DNA of 11,085 bases from CAVPGH01 sp046726955. GTDB taxonomy: Bacteria > Acidobacteriota > Vicinamibacteria > Fen-336. The stretch is from NCBI GenBank assembly GCA_046726955.1, contig JBKPBQ010000594.1:1-11085 (forward strand), in the 5' to 3' direction. The translations under genes and the position numbers were made by a program. Position 1 is the stretch's first letter, and each line of letters starts with the position of its first letter. Positions 10,304 through 11,085 of the stretch are shown here, piece by piece. The notes beneath the pieces were generated by a model. The model saw nothing but the letters and a program-made list of their open reading frames with translations, did no database searches and was not told the DNA's origin.

Positions 10304-11085
10304 GGACGCGCCTCGTAGTCGACCTCGTACACGGGCAGGCTGGAGCGGATGCCCTTGAACTTGGCGTCGCCCGCGTAGCGGATGATGATGCGCTTGTCGA
10401 TCGTCTCGTCCTCGTACTCCATCATCCCCTCGCCGTGGATGAGGGCGAGGTGGTTCTCGAGCTGGACGAGCGTGTCCCGGCTGATCGCGATCCCCTCGTT
10501 GAAGAGGGTCCCCGCCGCGTCCACCATCACGCGCATCCCCGAGGCGTGCGCGGGCACCGGCGGCGGCGGGGCGGACGCCTCGTCCTCCTCGAGCGGCTTC
10601 TTGGCCGCGGACGACAGCCGGCCCGCGAGGTTCACGTTGCGCCCGATGATCGTGCTCTGCACGTTCTCCTCGTCCTCGATGAAGCGGGCGAGGTAGACGC
10701 GGCCGAAGTGGATGGCCACACCCATCTGGAAGTACGTCTTGCCCTCGTTGCGCTTCTGGCGCAGGGCGTCCTGGCAGAGGATCGCGGTGCGCAGCGCGTT
10801 GAGCACGTCGAGGGGATCTCCGCGGTCGGTGCCGAACGTGACCATCATTCCGTCGCCGAGGTACTTGTCCACCGTCCCCCCGAAGCGCCGGACGAGGGGC
10901 ACGAACTCGTCGAACACCGCGTACAGCTCGCGCGTGAGGTCGCGCTCGGAGATCTGCCCCTCCGAGGTCTGCGTGAAGCCGCGGAGGTCGAGGAAGAGCA
11001 CCGTCGCGCTCACCGCGTTGTTCAGGACCTGCGCGGCCTCGCCGAACTCGTAGATGCGCTGGCTGCGTAGCGCCCGGTCCTCGAG
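10300..11085 (-). CDS. Class III adenylate/guanylate cyclase domain protein, partial (5' end beyond window)
   Basis: Class III nucleotide cyclase making cAMP or cGMP. 261 residues are visible and the frame is open to the window edge (LEDRALRSQRIYEFGEAA), so a GTG at 11013 inside the first strand is not the real start. The catalytic domain begins at ATVLFLDLRGFT, whose D33 is the first metal ligand. K74 (a base-contacting position) and the second metal Asp D78 lie in VDKYLGDGMMVTF. GRNVNLAGRL supplies the Asn (N152) and Arg (R156) of the transition-state pair, so the site looks complete. A Pro/acid-rich insert (KKPLEEDEASAPPPPVPAHA) follows that helix, and the C-terminus is IIIRYAGDAKFKGIRSSLPV plus a short tail. 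Upstream sensory or membrane domains would lie outside the window. It is the first visible gene of the overlapping HIT-propeller-dapF unit. Confidence 0.92.
   Translation of the reverse strand, partial: LEDRALRSQRIYEFGEAAQVLNNAVSATVLFLDLRGFTQTSEGQISERDLTRELYAVFDEFVPLVRRFGGTVDKYLGDGMMVTFGTDRGDPLDVLNALRTAILCQDALRQKRNEGKTYFQMGVAIHFGRVYLARFIEDEENVQSTIIGRNVNLAGRLSSAAKKPLEEDEASAPPPPVPAHASGMRVMVDAAGTLFNEGIAISRDTLVQLENHLALIHGEGMMEYEDETIDKRIIIRYAGDAKFKGIRSSLPVYEVDYEARP

Noticed and set aside
10300..11013. GTG at 11013 as the true start of the cyclase
   Set aside because: It lies inside the first catalytic strand and the frame stays open to the window edge, so the gene is truncated by the window.

Overview
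This window is very GC-rich and looks like the chromosome of an environmental, Gram-negative-type bacterium. The recO-glyQ-glyS order, the seven-Asp-box secreted propeller, and the C-terminal 'PCRVLDTR...LDVNGYFE' domain of the large exported protein recall Acidobacteriota (Thermoanaerobaculia-like) or Myxococcota/deltaproteobacterial lineages. That placement is from memory of protein families, not from a search. I see no tRNA, rRNA, CRISPR array, insertion sequence, integrase or defence gene.

Region 1 (1-3051, minus strand) is a tightly overlapped housekeeping operon read recO -> glyQ -> glyS: recombination mediator RecO, then the alpha and beta subunits of tetrameric glycyl-tRNA synthetase. 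recO/glyQ share GTGA (4 bp) and glyQ/glyS share 8 bp. glyS runs off the left edge with 473 codons visible.

Region 2 (3052-4526, plus strand) is divergent from recO. A short promoter region leads into a membrane-anchored rhodanese. This overlaps a MauE/DoxX-like four-helix membrane protein that apparently starts at a CTG codon (CTGA overlap). apaG follows, with a good sigma70-like promoter whose -35 overlaps the stop of the MauE-like gene. Rhodanese plus MauE-like protein suggests a small envelope sulfur/redox module.

Region 3 (4530-7463, minus strand) is one gene for a 977-residue exported protein: signal peptide, eight FG-GAP/VCBS calcium-loop repeats (beta-propeller), three Calx-beta domains, and a C-terminal beta domain. 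It ends tail-to-tail with apaG, 3 bp apart.

Region 4 (7464-7977) has no intact gene. It holds the short-leader promoter of the large gene, a decayed plus-strand copy of the same C-terminal domain (frameshifted, about 7560-7832), a perfect 16-bp palindrome, and a GC hairpin at the dapF stop.

Region 5 (7978-11085, minus strand) is a second overlapping operon, read class III nucleotide cyclase (partial at its 5' end) -> HIT-family protein -> secreted seven-Asp-box propeller -> dapF. Each junction is a 4-bp overlap. The DapF carries Ser in place of one of its two catalytic cysteines.

The most notable points are the Cys-to-Ser DapF, the cyclase/HIT/propeller/dapF operon, the CTG start, the domain remnant at 7560-7832, and three genes whose -10-like boxes lie almost on the start codon (possible leaderless or short-leader mRNAs). 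I did not find a clearly new multi-gene system.
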